This document shows positions 6,416-6,976 of a stretch of DNA of 6,976 nt, one piece after another. Position 1 is the first letter of the stretch. The number at the start of each line of letters is the position of its first letter. The position numbers and the translations under genes are program-made. Location: the NCBI GenBank assembly GCA_017998575.1, contig JAGOCV010000216.1, positions 1 through 6,976 on the forward strand. Direction: 5' to 3'. This DNA comes from Burkholderiaceae bacterium (GTDB taxonomy: Bacteria > Pseudomonadota > Gammaproteobacteria > Burkholderiales > Burkholderiaceae). The notes beneath the pieces are model-generated. The model searched no databases. It saw only the letters and a program-made list of their open reading frames with translations, and was not told the DNA's origin.

Positions 6416-6429
6416 TGCTGATCACAGCA
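6416..6429 (+). promoter_or_regulatory. boxB-like hairpin in rrn leader
   Basis: TGCTG (6416-6420) pairs with CAGCA (6425-6429) around an ATCA loop, 24 nt before the boxA-like element. Its place fits the boxB-boxA-boxC order of E. coli rrn leaders. The assignment is by position and structure, not sequence. Confidence 0.4.
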
Positions 6430-6453
6430 AGTCAAGCAAGACGAAAGTCAAGC

Positions 6454-6466
6454 GGTTCGTTAAAAA
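6454..6466 (+). promoter_or_regulatory. boxA-like antitermination element
   Basis: GGTTCGTTAAAAA matches the E. coli boxA TGCTCTTTAACAA at 9 of 13 positions, keeping the TTAA core. In rrn leader RNA boxA binds NusB-NusE (ribosomal protein S10) to build the complex that prevents Rho termination. The G in place of T at position 6459 is a departure from most boxA sequences. Confidence 0.6.
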
Positions 6467-6480
6467 CTTACAGCCGATAA

Positions 6481-6489
6481 GCGTGGGCG
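6481..6489 (+). promoter_or_regulatory. boxC-like element
   Basis: GCGTGGGCG resembles the GTGTGGGC core of E. coli rrn boxC and lies 14 nt after boxA, the expected side and approximate distance. It also forms part of a possible long helix (6483-6497 with 6532-6546). Confidence 0.45.
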
Positions 6490-6507
6490 TTTGAAGGCGA
6501 TTGCCAA

Positions 6508-6535
6508 GTTCTTCGGAACAAGGTCGCAAGACCTT
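6508..6535 (+). other. Two adjacent tetraloop hairpins in 16S leader
   Basis: GUUC-UUCG-GAAC (6508-6519) is followed directly by AAGGUC-GCAA-GACCUU (6520-6535). Both have very stable tetraloops (UUCG and GNRA). They compete with a 15-bp helix, including three G-U pairs, between 6483-6497 and 6532-6546, so the leader could switch between folds. No T-run follows, which argues against termination. Confidence 0.6.
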
Positions 6536-6552
6536 TAAACGCTCATGAGATA

Positions 6553-6569
6553 GAAGTGAAGTTCACTTC
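6553..6569 (+). other. Hairpin in distal 16S leader
   Basis: GAAGTGA (6553-6559) pairs with TCACTTC (6563-6569) around an AGT loop. Outer bases CGCTCAT (6540-6546) can pair with ATGAGTG (6581-6587), enclosing it with one G-U pair. It is probably part of the precursor structure removed during 16S maturation. Confidence 0.5.
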
Positions 6570-6587
6570 AATTCCGTTTTATGAGTG

Positions 6588-6601
6588 GCTTCGAAAGAAG
6601 C
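6588..6601 (+). repeat. GAAA-tetraloop hairpin, copy 2 (just before 16S)
   Basis: GCTTC-GAAA-GAAGC is identical to 6078-6091 and ends 15 nt before the inferred mature 16S 5' end. It may mark the 5' side of the 16S precursor; the pairing partner 3' of 16S lies outside the window. Confidence 0.65.
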
Positions 6602-6616
6602 AAACAATTCAAGATC

Positions 6617-6976
<360 letters not shown>

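Larger units (their letters stand above)
6057..6421 (+). repeat. Four copies of GGCTCTGCTGA at the rrn transcription starts
   Basis: Exact copies of the 11-mer occur at 6057-6067, 6191-6201, 6312-6322 and 6411-6421, each starting exactly 5 nt after the last base of a -10 box. Copies 2 and 3 extend to an 18-mer ending AAAACGAA. Starting at the usual 5-8 nt from the -10 box, all four RNAs would begin within the same G/C-rich sequence. Confidence 0.9.
5945..6616. other. Divergent control region between uup and rrn; 672 bp without a protein gene
   Basis: This stretch is visibly richer in A and T than the flanking genes and holds no credible coding sequence; short frames on the minus strand around 6101-6425 merely read through the promoter repeats. 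It contains the weak uup promoter, four tandem rrn promoters (6023-6406) and the 16S leader with antitermination-like elements and hairpins (6411-6601). Units between promoters are degenerate tandem copies: the segment before P3 (about 6240-6263) and that before P4 (about 6350-6370) share a GGCGAAACGAAGAAAGCAA-like motif. A direct repeat AAGTTGGC occurs at 6218-6225 and 6231-6238. Confidence 0.85.

Noticed and set aside
6057..6421. CRISPR-like array, because a short repeat recurs at regular intervals
   Set aside because: Repeats are only 11 nt, intervals of 99-134 bp are unequal and related to each other, and each copy sits behind a -10 box.
6101..6425. Two small minus-strand frames with Phe/Leu/Ser-rich, repeated-looking products
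   Set aside because: The internal similarity comes from the tandem promoter repeats, not from a protein repeat; no ribosome binding site is visible.

Overview
The window looks like core chromosome of a GC-rich betaproteobacterium of the Burkholderiales, most likely the family Comamonadaceae. This rests on the partial 16S rRNA at the right end, whose V1-V2 region reads like that family, and on the gene styles (FliR, Uup and ClsC-type proteins rich in Ala, Arg and Leu). The genus cannot be fixed from 360 nt of 16S. I see no mobile element, CRISPR array, tRNA, phage gene or defence system.

Layout from left to right. (1) Positions 2-559, plus strand: the C-terminal 185 codons of fliR, a membrane component of the flagellar type III export gate; the 5' end lies outside the window. 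(2) Positions 575-2322, minus strand: a two-gene two-component system. A soluble histidine kinase with an N-terminal receiver domain is followed, through a 4-base ATGA overlap, by a NarL/FixJ-type response regulator. It converges on fliR across a 15-bp spacer. (3) Positions 2368-3984, minus strand: a lipoprotein phospholipase D/cardiolipin synthase of the ClsC type, 45 bp upstream of the kinase. (4) Positions 4058-5944, minus strand: uup, an ABC-F ATPase, 73 bp upstream of the phospholipase gene. All four minus-strand genes are co-directional with short gaps and no convincing terminator between them, so read-through from uup to the response regulator is possible. (5) Positions 5945-6616: a 672-bp AT-richer regulatory region between uup and the ribosomal RNA operon, which diverge. 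(6) Positions 6617-6976: the first ~360 nt of 16S rRNA, running off the right edge.

The most structured part is the rrn control region. It holds four tandem sigma70-type promoters (-10 boxes at 6047, 6181, 6302 and 6401). Each has an 18-bp spacer, then 4 nt, then the same 11-mer GGCTCTGCTGA, so all four transcripts should start with the same sequence. The inter-promoter units are degenerate tandem copies. The leader then carries boxB/boxA/boxC-like antitermination elements, two back-to-back tetraloop hairpins and a GCTTC-GAAA-GAAGC hairpin just before mature 16S. That last hairpin has an identical copy at the start of the P1 transcript. P1 RNA alone also contains a GCAA-tetraloop hairpin with an exact Shine-Dalgarno-like arm. 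These are refinements of a known kind of locus, not evidence of a new biological system.
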